Source: Rheum nobile
Taxonomy: Eukaryota > Streptophyta > Magnoliopsida > Caryophyllales > Polygonaceae
Direction of reading: 5' to 3'
DNA length: 64,000 nucleotides
NCBI GenBank assembly: GCA_027886185.1
Contig: WOAB01000093.1
Coordinates: forward strand, 5,766,001 to 5,830,000
Position 1 is the first letter of the stretch. Every line of letters begins with the position of its first letter. The notes below the pieces were generated by a model. That model was not told the DNA's origin and did no database searches. It saw only the letters and a list, made by a program, of their open reading frames with translations. Positions 33,595 to 43,905 of the stretch are shown here, piece by piece. Both the position numbers and the translations under genes were made by a program.

Positions 33595-35200
33595 ATGGCC
33601 AACCCTAACCCAATCGTTGTTATGGATGAAGAGGAAGCTGCTTTTCTTCAAGCATTTCGCGAAAAGAAGGCTAAAGCCTCCTCCTCCAAGCCTGTTTCTG
33701 CCTCCACTTCTTCAAAATCCCTCCCCAAAGAAAATCCCGTGGCGAAACCTGCAGAGAAACCAGAAGAGAAGCTTGAGAAACCACCAAAGGATAAGGAAAA
33801 AGGTGGAAGAGGAACCAACCATGCCCAAAGAAGAGGAGCAAGCCATCACTTTGGCTTCAGAATCAGTCACAAAATCAGTTTCTGAAGGCGGATCGCATGA
33901 TTCCTCTCCGGATAAATCCCTTCAAGAGATCCTTAGCCCCGAGCCTTCCCCGATCAGCCTCAAATCCAAAACTTCCAACCCAGGCCCCTCTGTCGCCACA
34001 AGAATACAACAGAGGAAGAGAAGCTCCCAAGCCATTGTTCCCTATGAAACCAAATCCACAAAAAGGGCCAAAACCACCACCCTCTCTGTCTCCTCTTCCT
34101 TCTCCAAAAGGAAGATCCTAAAACCTCTCATTATCGGCAGAGAATTCTAGACCCATGCGTTAGCAGAAGAGGATGAGGAACTCTATGGAGAAGCTTTGGA
34201 TGAGTTCCACTCTCTGTTGCAGTTCCAAGGGTGGGACGAGATACTGTGCGAGCCTTTCTCTGCTTCCGACGAGGTTGTCCGGATATTTTACCAGTCCATG
34301 GAATTTGTACCCCAGAAGGAGAACTCTCCCTATCACGACACCATTCTCATATGGAAGGGAAGCAGCTTTCCCCTGTCTGCCAATCTAATCGCGTCTGCTC
34401 TAGGGATTGAGTCGAGGTCTGGGTTTGGCATTCTGCCTCAGAAGAAGGGATGGGCCAAGGGAAAGGGCTTCAAGTCCAAAGGAGCAATCGTCAAGAAAAT
34501 TTATGATGGCGCATCCCCCTCATCTTTGGAGACGAAGGATCTCTCCATCGCAAACCGGCTACTGCATTTTTGGATCACTCGCAACTTGGTTCCCAGGCAA
34601 GAGCACATGAACGAAGTCCTCATCACCGATGCCATCTACATGGACAAAGTGCTCTCCGGCTTTCAGTTGGATCTTCCCCGTATTGTGCTGGCTCACATGC
34701 AATTTTGTGCATCCCATGACTCCCATGCTTTACCCTTCCCTCACATCATCAAGAAGCTACTCTCCAACCTCAATCAGTACCCAGAAGACGCACCCGAGAC
34801 TGCCTACAACAAATGTCTTACCATGCACACAGTTCGGAAGCTGAAATCTAAGGAACAACAACCCAACCCTGCTGAAACAGAAGATATCCCGCCTAAGGAA
34901 AAGGCGAGTTCCCAGGGCCGTTCTAGTTCCCACCCTCAGCAACCCCCCTCTTCAGACTCCTCTGCGATCCTCCTTGCGTTGAATCGTATTGAAAAAGCTA
35001 TCTTGGAAGGCTCGACTGCCAACACGGTCGCCATCCATGATCAAGTAAGAGAGTTGGGGCGTATCAGTTCTGCTGTCGAGAGTCTGGTGGATGTTCTGCA
35101 GAAGGATTGGCAAGGTGCAATCAGTGCTCATCAGGCCGCGAGCCAAAATGTAGGAACCGATGACAAGGATGATGAAGAAGAGGCCGTTACTACGCCATAG
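33595..35200 (+). pseudogene. Env-like third ORF of Copia-B
   Basis: Starts ATGGCCAACCC, matching the Copia-C start. A frameshift near 33800, in a run of AAGG/AAAAAGG, moves the reading to the frame that carries the conserved SEGGSHDSSPD, SPISLKSK and KRKILKPLIIG boxes. TAG at 34148-34150 follows. From 34151 the frame is open to TAG at 35198-35200, with FHSLLQFQGW, VPRQEH and a C-terminal Leu/Ile-rich stretch before an acidic tail. Relation to Copia-C: same domain order, moderately diverged. Known only as the SIRE envelope-like ORF; I see no membrane anchor. Confidence 0.75.
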
Positions 35201-35532
35201 GAACGCTTGTTCTAGGTTCCCAGTGCTGCAATGCCACAGCGAGCTAGTAGTTTCCCTTAGGATCCTACTCTCCTCTTCTATCCCTTTTGTTGTCTTTATT
35301 AAGATTGCTTTTGTTGTCTTCCTTGCTATCTGTTGTTTGTCTTGTCGGTTGTTTGTTGTTTGCTTGTGGTATTTTGTGTGTTTGATCAATGATAAGTGAA
35401 GTTTTTAATGATTATCTTCAGTTTCGTTCCCATGATCATTTGTCTTCGCCTTAAGTTTTCATTATGACATTTTATGGGCTTGCTGCAATCGCATATTCAC
35501 TCCGATATCATGTTCTTAACTTATACTTAATC
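35201..35532 (+). other. Copia-B 3' untranslated region
   Basis: T-rich noncoding DNA between the third ORF and the first purine block. I see nothing else in it. Confidence 0.5.
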
Positions 35533-35803
35533 TTTTCGATGATGTCAAAAGGGGGAAGAAAAGGATAGAAACCTTGAACTTTGGAGACTACTGAATTAAT
35601 AGGAACTCTGAACTAGTTCTATTTCTAAGGGGGAATTTGAAATAAACTTGTTCACTTGCTTAGGGGGAATTTGCAACCATTGAATGTTCTATCACTAATC
35701 TGTAATGTTGTAAATCCCGTTATCTCAATATGGTCTCATAAGATTCAAAGTTCTATTATATTGTCAGGTTCCTTGTATTTGTCATCATCAAAAAGGGGGA
35801 AAT
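35533..35803 (+). promoter_or_regulatory. Copia-B polypurine region (four blocks)
   Basis: GATGTCAAAAGGGGGAAG near 35541, TAAGGGGGAATTTG near 35627, TTAGGGGGAATTTG near 35660 and finally TCATCAAAAAGGGGGAAAT ending at 35803, right before the LTR. The last is the PPT proper. The function of the upstream blocks is unknown. Confidence 0.75.
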
Positions 35804-36939
35804 TGTTAGGAAACGGAACTCTGGAACTTAGGTTCCCCTGAGAGTTCCGTTCCTCAGTTTCTCTACTTTTGAAGATGACAAATATTATGATACTAATGTT
35901 TTATCTCAAAGATGTGTTTTAAGGAACCACAGGAAATTACCTAAGGCAGGAAAGCCAAACAGAACAAGGGAACCAAAGGAACAAGACAGCTGAAGGAATC
36001 CAGAGGAACCCAAGTGTGCCCAGAAATGGAGCTTGCGACATTGCGATTCCCGAGAAATCTGGGAACACACAACCTCAGACAAAAGGTGTCGAAAATGACT
36101 TGTCCGAAGCTTCCAAAAGTCTGCCAAGGTCCAAGAGCTAAAGAACAAGATGCCTAGAGAACCTCTACCTCGGACAGAGACGATGAAAGCAACAACACAT
36201 GAAGACGTCGCTGTCCAACAGACGGTTCCCAAGCGGCCAGCTTACTCAACCTCGGACGAAAGCGTTTTGACAACGACACCACAAGGCTCGTCTGAGGTAG
36301 TTGACCAACCAAGAGAGATTCTGAGCTGCCTAGGTTGTTTGCACATGCCAAGAACAACGTGGATCAAGGAGAACCACTAATCCTAGGGCAAGCTCAATCC
36401 GTGGGAACCAAGAGAGGATCGAGCTGCGAAGAATCCTCTATAAAAGGAAGACTAACCCAAGGGTTATCTTCATGCACTAAAACAAGAACTCACACTCATT
36501 AGCAAATATCTAGTGTGAACCTCCAAACAAAGATCATCAAAGCAAACCGAGATCAAGAGGAACCAGTCAAGGAAGAAGAGCTGAGTGCTAAGTTCCTGTG
36601 ACTGTAAGTGATAGTTCCTAGGTGCGAAAGTCTGTTTCTTGGATTAATTATTGATTGTATTAAGTTATCTAGGATTGTCTAACTGTGTGTAAGGCAAAGG
36701 AACTGTGTGTTCGTTCCTAGGATAAGCTGTAACCAAAAGAGATAAGAAATCAAGAAGTAGACTTTGAAATCCTTTCGAAAGAAAGGTAGTGGTTTTTATC
36801 CTGGATTGCTAGTTGGCAATCAAAGGTTTCCACTATAAGGAACTTGTCTTTTGCTTGATTGTTTATTTCCGCTGTGAAAGGAACTGAGAATCGTTATTCT
36901 GAGTTCCTTAAGTTTTTATCTAACAATCACGATCCTACA
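35804..36939 (+). repeat. Copia-B 3' LTR
   Basis: 1,136 bp, TGTTAGGAAACGG to CACGATCCTACA, nearly identical to the 5' LTR by eye, which indicates a recent insertion. Confidence 0.95.
36771..36835 (+). other. Predicted leader hairpin pair, Copia-B 3' LTR
   Basis: Hairpin 1 at 36771-36786, hairpin 2 at 36787-36835. The outer stem TAGTGG/CCACTA is fully paired here, whereas the 5' LTR has the G-U variant. Confidence 0.65.
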
Positions 36940-38240
36940 CACGGTTTGCTAACCGTGCCATTAACCGGGCAAGAAAGTCGAGAGCAGCTCCGGAACTCCT
37001 GCACAGTTTGCTAACCGTGCGAGAAAGTCGAGAGCGATTTCAGAAGGTCTGCACGGTTTGCTAACCGTGCAGCTAACCATGCGGTACTCACGCGTCGTTT
37101 CCGAACAATTTATTATATTTTATAATTATTTCCTTTGTCGGTATTTAAACTTGAAAAACCCCTAGTTGTAATCTTTACGTTGAATTTGAGTAGTAAAGTT
37201 GAGTACGCTCCTTCCCTTGAGTTCTAACATCAACTCTTCGATCCCATGGATCGTCTATCCCGTAGCTCGTCGCTTCGAGCAATTCATACATCGTCTCTTC
37301 GGTGTTTCAAGATCATCTCTTTGATCTCTCCGTCATCTCTTTGATGCATTTGAAGGCTATCTCTTTAGCCCTAGGAAAGCCATCACTTTGGCTACGGAAG
37401 AGGAGAATCGAATCCACGTTTGAGGAATCAAAGATCCTGCGCTGCAGACAACACTTCAGGGGTTGTTCGCATCACAAGTGGAGTTAGAGTTCTCATCTGA
37501 GAATACTTTAAGTCTGGAAAATGTGTTGTATGTACCCAGAATAAGGAAAAAATGTGTCTCTAGTACCATCCTTAACAAGCTAGGCTTCCGGCAAGTGTTT
37601 GAAGCCGATAAATTTATATTATCGAAGGGCGGTGTATTTATAGGTCGTGGTTATCTATGTAATGGAATGTTTAAACTTAGTATTAATAAAGTTATGAATT
37701 CTATTTACATGACTTTTCCTCAAGGAACTGTTTCCTCGAAGGGAACTGTGTCCTCTCTTTGGCATGCTCGATTAGGACATGTTCATTATAAACGCATGCT
37801 TTATATGTCTAATGATGGTTTAATTACTCCATTTGATATGAGTATAGAGAGGTGTAGAACATGCATGCTTACTAAGATAACAAGACGACCTTTTCCTGAT
37901 GTTCAAAGGAACTATGCCTTGCTTGACTTAATACATAGTGATTTATGTGATTTTCATGCTTCTCTATCCTTGGGAAATAAGAAATATGTGGTTACCTACA
38001 TAGATGATTATTCCAGATATTGTTATGTATTTTTATTGCATTCTAAGGATGAAGCCCTTGGTAAATTCAAGATTTACAAAACTGAAGTGGAACTTCAGAA
38101 GGGAACTTTGATCAAGAAGTTACGGACCGATAGAGGTGGTGAGTATTTTGACCTTGAATATTTCCAATCTGTAGGTATCATCCATGAAACCATGGCTCCC
38201 TACACACCACAACAAAATGATGGATTAAATGATGGATTTT

Positions 38241-38257
38241 GGGGGGGGGGGGGGGGG
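38241..38257 (+). repeat. 17-base G homopolymer at an integrase deletion junction
   Basis: A run of 17 G between TGGATTTT and AAGCCATG. It replaces coding sequence of the integrase core; run length may also be affected by sequencing error. Confidence 0.8.
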
Positions 38258-38315
38258 AAGCCATGTTGACGGCTTGTTATCTATTGAATAGAGTTCCTAA
38301 CAAAAGGAACAAAAT

Positions 38316-38753
38316 AACCCCATATGAACTTTGGTTCCAAAGGAAGCCAAATCTGAATTATATTCGGGTTTGGGGATGTAGGGCGGTTGTAAGACTACCC
38401 GAACCCAAGAAAAAGACCTTGGGTGAAAAAGGTGTTGAATGTATCTTTATTGGATATGCTGAGTATTCCAAGGCATATAGGTTCTATTTCATTGAATCCA
38501 ACAAGTATTTTTCGGTTCATTCCGTAATAGAATCAACCCCATATGAACTTTGGTTCCAAAGGAAGCCAAATCTGAATTATATTCGGGTTTGGGGATGTAG
38601 GGCGGTTGTAAGACTACCCGAACCCAAGAAAAAGACCTTGGGTGAAAGAGGTGTTGAATGTATCTTTATTGGATATACTGAGCATTCCAAGTCATATAGG
38701 TTCTATGTCATTGAACCCAACACGTATTTTTCGGTTCATTCCGTAATAGAATC
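38316..38753 (+). repeat. In-frame 219-bp tandem duplication in integrase
   Basis: AACCCCATATGAACTTTGG begins copies at 38316 and 38535. Each encodes 73 residues from TPYELWFQRKP to SVHSVIES. The copies differ at several residues (EKGVECIFIGYAEYSKAY against ERGVECIFIGYTEHSKSY), so the duplication is not brand new. Confidence 0.9.
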
Positions 38754-40574
38754 AAGAGATACAATCTCTGATGAAAAGCGATTTTCATTAACACCTATAC
38801 CAAAGGGAACTGGTGCTAGTTCCAGTGGAAACCAAGATTTAGATGATCCAATATCCCTACAAGGGAACCTTGAGGATTTATCATCCTGTCAAGGGAACTT
38901 TGAGTTTGAAATCCGAAGAAGTAAACGAGTAAGAAAGGAAGAGTCTTTTGGTCCTGATTTCCAAGTTTATTTGGTTGAGGGAACAAGGGACGAGCTTGGT
39001 TCCCAATACTTGTGTTGTTATAGTATTGAGAATGATCCAAGGAACTTTGCTGATGCAATGAAGTCACAAGATGTGTCTTTTTGGAAGGAGGCCATAAATG
39101 ATGAGATGGATTCCATCATGGGAAACAATATGTGGGTCTTGGCTGATCTTCCCCCTGGATGTAAGCCATTGGGAAGTAAGTAGATCTTCAAAAGGAAGAT
39201 GAAAGTGGATGGAACCATAGACAAGTTTAAGGCTCGATTGGTTGTCCAAGGCTTTAGACAAAAGTATGGAACCGACTATTTTGATACTTATGCACCAGTT
39301 GCTCGAATATCCACCATTAGGCTGTTGATTGCCCTAGCGGCTATTCACAAGTTGGTTATCTACCAAATGGATATAAAAACAGCGTTTCTTAATGAGGAAC
39401 TTGAGGAGGAATTTACATGAAACAACCTGAAGGGTTTGTTATGCCCGGACAAGAGCATAAGGTATGCAAATTGATCAAGTCCTTGTATGGGCTGAAGCAA
39501 GCACCAAAGCAATGGCATCAAAAGTTTGATGAGGTTGTGTTGTCCAATGGATTTAAGCTAAATCAAGCGGACAAGTGTGTGTATAGCAAATTTGATAATT
39601 CTGGAAATGGAGTTATGATTTGTTTATATGTGGATGACATGTTGATCTTTGGAACTGATCAAGGGCAAGTAGATCTTGCAAATGAATTTTTGTCATCAAA
39701 ATTCTCCATGAAAGACATGGGGGATGCCGATGTTATCATAGGGATTAGGATAAGAAGGGAAACAGAGGGTTTATCCTTGTCTTAATCTCATTACATTCAG
39801 AAAATTTTGGAGAAGTTTAATTGTGACAAGAGTTCCCCTATTAAGACTCCCTATGATCCAAGTTCGAAATTGTTCCCTAATAAGGGAAATGTAGTGTCAC
39901 AACTTGAGTATTCAAAATTTATTGGATGCTTGATGTACGCTATGACAAGTATTTGACCGGATATTGCTTTTGTTGTAGGGAAACTTAGTCGATATACTAG
40001 TTCCCCTAGTGAATATCATTGGCAAGCCGTTCGAAGGGTACTTCGGTACCTGAAGGGAACTACAGATCTTGGTCTTACATTTGTTAGATCACCTTCGGTT
40101 TTAGAAGGATATTTAGATGCAAGTTGGATTACGAATGAAGAAGATCATTCTTCAACTAGTGGATGGGTGTTCCTCCTTGGTGGTGGGGCCATTTCATGGG
40201 CTTCCAAGAAACAAACTTGCATTACAAGTTCCATAATGGAATCTGAATTTGTTGCCTTAGCCGCTGCTGGTAAAGAGACAGAGTGGCTTAAGAACTTAGT
40301 TTATGAAATTCCCTTATGGGAAAAACCAGTTTCACCTATATATATTCATTGTGATAGCGCTACAACTTTGGCTAAATCATATAGTCATGTATACAATGGG
40401 AAATCACGTCATTTGGGCGTGAGGCATAGTGCGATAAGAGAGCTCATTACGCATGAGGTGATTTCTGTGGATTTTGTTTGATCACTACAAAATTTGTTTA
40501 ATCACTTGACAAAGGGATTGCCAAGGGACTTGGTTTCCAAGTCAGCAAAGAGGATGAGATTAAAACCCATATAA

Positions 40575-41122
40575 GCTTTCTAATGGTGGGATACCCAATT
40601 CCTTCCTGATTAACGTTGGGAACGAATTCAATGTGGAAAGCCCACACCTAGAAGACTGAAGAGCACAAAGGAACTGTCCCCAGGTATGTTCTCAGTTCCT
40701 ACAAGTTAAAGAGGTTGAAAATTATTTCTTAATAGTTTCTTTGAAAAAGTGCAGATTGTAGGTGCATGATTGAGGGCTTGTTTTTCCCTAAAGGATCTAC
40801 CTATGTGAGCGTGGAGTTTGGCCGCTTCATGAAGTTTCGGGTTGACTTCACATACACTTATGAATAGATAAGGACTCAGGGCCATTAAAAGAGTCAAGTT
40901 ACACTATAGAATTGTAAAGTAACTCATGTGTGTGTTATCTTCATGCACCCAACGAGGTTGATTGGTTCAATCGTTACGACACCATGATTCCCGGGTGTTT
41001 GGAATGTGTAATTACACTAAGCGGAAATTCAATCGTCTCGACATTTTCGTTTATGCATAGAGTTTGGGGTTAAAGACTTGCTTATTTTGTGAATCAAGGA
41101 TTACACTAAAATGAGGGAGGAT
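40575..41122 (+). other. Copia-A 3' noncoding region and polypurine tract
   Basis: About 530 bp between the RNase H stop and the LTR. The last bases, AAAATGAGGGAGGAT (41108-41122), are the likely PPT. Copia-D has the homologous region at 58723-59220. Confidence 0.7.
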
Positions 41123-41981
41123 TGTTGGTGATTTTAGTGAAATCATTTCCATTTAATGTGATCGGGATTCATGCGACACTAAGGGAACTCATTTCGTTAT
41201 AACGCGAGCTCGGGTGTGTGGAGTACATGCTTGTGTAAACGACTTGAGTTTCAGAGGGAAATAAAAGTATATGTTACATGTAAGGGTCAAGTTCCCTTGA
41301 AACAACTTTGTAAAAGCTCAAGTTCCCTTGAAACAGTGTCAGGAAATGGAACTAGACATTAGTTCATTTCTTGTGAAGGGAACTGGGCGTCATTTCCCTT
41401 CTAAGGGACTAGAAGCATGTTTATGGCTGGTGATTTTCTTAGCACGTGTTTCATGTGCTTGTAACTGTTGGTAAAACCAACTATGTAATCGCTATAACCG
41501 TCATAACTACTTTGTAACTGATGGTAACCGTTGGTAACTGTTGTGGGTCAGTTGGGAATGGTTGATAACCATTGAAAACAGTTGGTAACTATTTCCAACT
41601 GTCGCTGTAACATCCCTTAACTTCCGTAACTGATTCTGGAAGTTCTCCGTAATGCCTATATAAAGGATTTCGGGATTTAGTGTTGGATAGACATGGAATC
41701 TGGCATTTTACAGAACTTGCTGAAAGTCAAAATCGAAAAACACAATTTCTATAAGTTTTATTCTCTTCAGAAGCCTTGAAAGGAACTAGTAGATTTGTCT
41801 TATCTCACTTCAAATTTTACGGATTCCCTGAGGCTCATAAGGAGCAAAATACTGATTTCGGAAAGTGTTTATCACGATTCAAATCTTATCCGAATACAGC
41901 CGACATTGATTGATCCCTTGGAGAGCCGTGTTCTGCTGCAGTTCCCTACCGCAGTTCCTGAGACGTACACAGTTCCTAACA
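41123..41981 (+). repeat. Copia-A 3' LTR
   Basis: 859 bp, TGTTGGTGATTTT to TTCCTAACA, followed by TSD ACTAT. TATA-like TATATAAAGG near 41658, preceded by a dense cluster of GTAACTGTTGGTAA-type repeats (about 41463-41630). Confidence 0.9.
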
Positions 41982-42058
41982 ACTATTTTGTTTATTTGGC
42001 AAATGCATAGTTAATTTGTATAACAACGAACTATTGATTCACATTATCTATCAGGAAT

Positions 42059-42072
42059 ATATATATATATAT
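42059..42072. repeat. (AT)n microsatellite
   Basis: Seven AT dinucleotides in a row just outside the Copia-A TSD. Confidence 0.7.
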
Positions 42073-42639
42073 TAATTCCCATATATGCATGTGGACATGT
42101 GGTCAAAGTCTTATCTTCTTTGAAAAAATGGTATATATATTAAGAGGAACGCTCTGGTAAAATGAGAATTGTGGTAAAACGGAGGTATTAATCTGGGACG
42201 TTGGATGAAGGGTGATGGACGGATGGATGGATGGTTGAGTCTTATGATTGATAAGGTATGGGTGTAACCACCATATCTTCTCTAAAAAGGCAGTTATTGG
42301 ATTTTAAAATTAAAATAAAATAATTAGGGATATTGTTTGAGGAGAGAGAAAAATCTAAAATCTCTTCCCAACTTACTGATACGTTAGTTTAGTTTTTAGA
42401 TTTCGTACTCTCTATAATAATTTCTTGGATTAAAACTCGTTCATAATCGTTTTTACAATATTCATGAATATCGATTATGTGTTCATGAATATCGATTATT
42501 TATTTATGAATATCGATCAAGTGCATCTTCATGCTCAACAAATTCGCAGATCCGTAAATTTGTTCTTGTTGTTCTTCCATGGTTTATTGAATATCGTCTA
42601 TGTTTGTATGAATATCTTTGTTTAACATGTGATTATTTA

Positions 42640-42925
42640 ATTTCTTAAGACATGCATATCATACTTAAAAACATGAATATCACCACTTGATAACATGAAT
42701 ATCACACTCAATTACATGAATATCACACTCAATTACATGAATATCACACTCAATTACATGAATATCACCACTCAAATCGTGAATATCAATCACCACTTAA
42801 TTATATGAATACCATCACCTATTACATGAATATCACCACCCGATTCGTGAATATTGATCATCATCCAATTATATGAAAATCATCACCTAATTACACGAAT
42901 ATCAACCCCCAATGACATGAATATC
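42640..42925. repeat. Degenerate minisatellite of ACATGAATATCA units
   Basis: Four near-perfect 21-bp units (ATTACATGAATATCACACTCA) at about 42690-42765 are flanked by older, diverged copies (CGTGAATATCAATCACC, ATATGAATACCATCACC and others). Single related units occur as far out as 42465. Confidence 0.8.
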
Positions 42926-43125
42926 ATGTATACTATTATGAATAAGATCCTTTAATCTCATGGCGTAAATCTGCATCTCCAAAGCCCCTATGTAATTAGT
43001 TGCCTCTTCCAGGATCTCACGCAACGCCTCTTTTTTATATCTAGGAACCAAACGGCTCAGAATACTAACCTTTCGTTGCACCGTCGGGGAGTTCTTCCCC
43101 TTCAACTTTAGGATGCCTGATCTAA
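42902..43125 (-). pseudogene. Atypical bHLH (IBH1/bHLH147-150-like), C-terminal fragment
   Basis: The minus-strand frame reads LKGKNSPTVQRKVSILSRLVP, then EILEEATNYIGALEMQIYAM. This is the hallmark of plant non-DNA-binding HLH proteins (IBH1, AIF and bHLH147-150 groups), in which LVPG and EEATDYIAALEMQV are typical. Known: these proteins repress growth-promoting bHLH factors by forming heterodimers. The frame has no ATG, the usual LVPGC is LVPRY, and the N-terminal half lies about 800 bp upstream, beyond a hydrolase fragment. It is a gene fragment, not an intact gene. Confidence 0.7.
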
Positions 43126-43389
43126 AGTTGGTTATTGGTGCCTACTTTAATGCAGGCTGCAATTACATGACAATGATTTGCTGATATATGCAGATTGCAA
43201 TAAAGAGATGTACACAAGCATGAGTTTTGTTCATTCTTTTATGCCACAGAAAATTACACTGTAAAGATCCAATTCATACATAGGACTATAGGAGAGTATC
43301 CTTTATTCATTCATGTCACACCACGTGCATTAAAATAGTCTCATATGAGTTTCCTTAATCTCAGTAACACACCTGTCTGAAAGATATGG

Positions 43390-43904
43390 TTACTGAATGT
43401 ACTTGGCGAACCAAGCTAGCATGTCTTGATGAGCCTCTTCTGTAGACTTCACTGCTGCTGCATCGTCGGTGTTGTACCGTACAGTCCATCTGTGTGCAAC
43501 TCCAGGGAATATCTTGGTAAAACTCTCAACCTGCAAACCAGAGACGAAACTAAGATATTATCTTGGTTTAATCCTAAATTGATGCAGATGAAAGAAAAGA
43601 CTACCAAACACTTTAAAAGTTGCAATTGTAATGGATTCTATATTTCATACCTCGAGCTTTGAATTCAAGATCTCCTCGAACTGTTTTATGAGCTCGGGTG
43701 GAGACATATGATCAATTTCAGCACCAAGAACTGCAATGGGAGCCTTAACACCTGTGAAATTTTCCAATCACAACAATGTTAATATTCCAAAAGCTTTTTT
43801 CGCAAAATCAAATGCTTGTTTCATGAAACCTAGCACATGCCTTTAATGTCGTCCACAAAAACAAAAGAAGGATGCAGAAGCACCGCAGCTTGAATATAGA
43901 TCTC
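43390..43904 (-). pseudogene. Dienelactone hydrolase family, C-terminal exons
   Basis: Three exon pieces on the minus strand: 43904-43841 (AAVLLHPSFVFVDDIK), 43751-43651 (VKAPIAVLGAEIDHMSPPEL) and 43530-43390 (FPGVAHRWTVRY, ending WFAKYIQ and TAA at 43390-43392). Introns are 43650-43531 (GT-AG) and 43840-43752 (apparent GC-AG). The motifs match the plant dienelactone hydrolase / endo-1,3;1,4-beta-glucanase-like alpha/beta hydrolases: the Asp of GAEID and the His of GVAHRW are the expected last two members of the catalytic triad. The nucleophile Cys half is missing. Introns are retained, so the copy was made at DNA level. Confidence 0.78.
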
Positions 43905-43905
43905 G

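Larger units (their letters stand above)
26311..36939 (+). mobile_element. Copia-B: complete SIRE-like Ty1/copia element
   Basis: 10,629 bp with TSD CACGG (26306-26310 and 36940-36944), LTRs of 1,134 and 1,136 bp, Met-tRNA PBS, gag and pol in one frame, an env-like third ORF and several polypurine blocks. The size, third ORF and extended purine region fit the SIRE (Maximus) lineage of Ty1/copia. It is structurally complete but not functional: in-frame stops in gag and pol, altered catalytic motifs and a broken env-like ORF. Confidence 0.95.
5111..37474 (+). mobile_element. Ty3/gypsy chromovirus-like element, split by Copia-B and Copia-C
   Basis: Starts TGATAGCTC and ends GTTCGCATCA, with TSD CAAGT at 5106-5110 and 37475-37479 inside Copia-A. 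Its own DNA is 5111-5818, 22745-26310 and 36945-37474. Order is protease, reverse transcriptase, RNase H, integrase, with no chromodomain; the coding frame runs 214 bp into the 3' LTR. Known: lack of a canonical chromodomain together with pol-LTR overlap is described for the CRM clade of chromoviruses, so I lean that way without certainty. The end of the 5' LTR, the PBS and gag are missing. Confidence 0.85.
26049..37474 (+). repeat. Gypsy 3' LTR, split by Copia-B
   Basis: LTR sequence is 26049-26310 plus 36945-37474, about 792 bp together. Copia-B is inserted in the first GCACGGTTTGC palindrome and duplicated CACGG. A TATA-like TATTTAAAC lies near 37142. Short in-frame coding overlap: 26049-26262. 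Confidence 0.88.
37475..40574 (+). pseudogene. Copia-A pol (protease end, integrase, RT, RNase H)
   Basis: Resumes the frame lost at 5110. Pre-integrase box LWHARLGHVHYKRML...CRTCML; integrase Asp residues in HSDLCDF and TDRGGEY. After PYTPQQN the sequence jumps through two AAATGATGGATT copies and a 17-base G run (38241-38257) to EAMLTACYLLNR, so the segment with the third catalytic residue is lost. A 73-residue in-frame duplication follows (38316-38753). Reverse transcriptase: TAG at 39181-39183 (Trp expected), frameshift near 39410, LYVDDMLIFG; TAA at 39783-39785. RNase H: TGA at 39955-39957 and at 40479-40481, DASWITNE, and the end box HLGVRHSAIREL. Stop at 40572-40574. Confidence 0.88.
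4252..41981 (+). mobile_element. Copia-A: Ty1/copia element carrying the whole nest
   Basis: Bounded by TGTTGGTGA at the left and TTCCTAACA at the right, with TSD ACTAT at 4247-4251 and 41982-41986. Its own sequence is 4252-5110 plus 37475-41981; the rest is nested insertions. The 5' LTR is cut short (260 bp against 859 bp for the 3' LTR) and is joined directly to gag, so the PBS and 5' leader are deleted. Pol order, where readable, is protease, integrase, reverse transcriptase, RNase H, which defines Ty1/copia. Sequence style suggests the Tork group, but I am not sure. It is dead: several stops, a frameshift and the loss of the third catalytic residue of integrase. Confidence 0.9.

Noticed and set aside
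42640..42925. Regularly spaced repeats that could suggest CRISPR
   Set aside because: Plant nuclear context, no unique spacers of equal length, units degrade gradually: a minisatellite.
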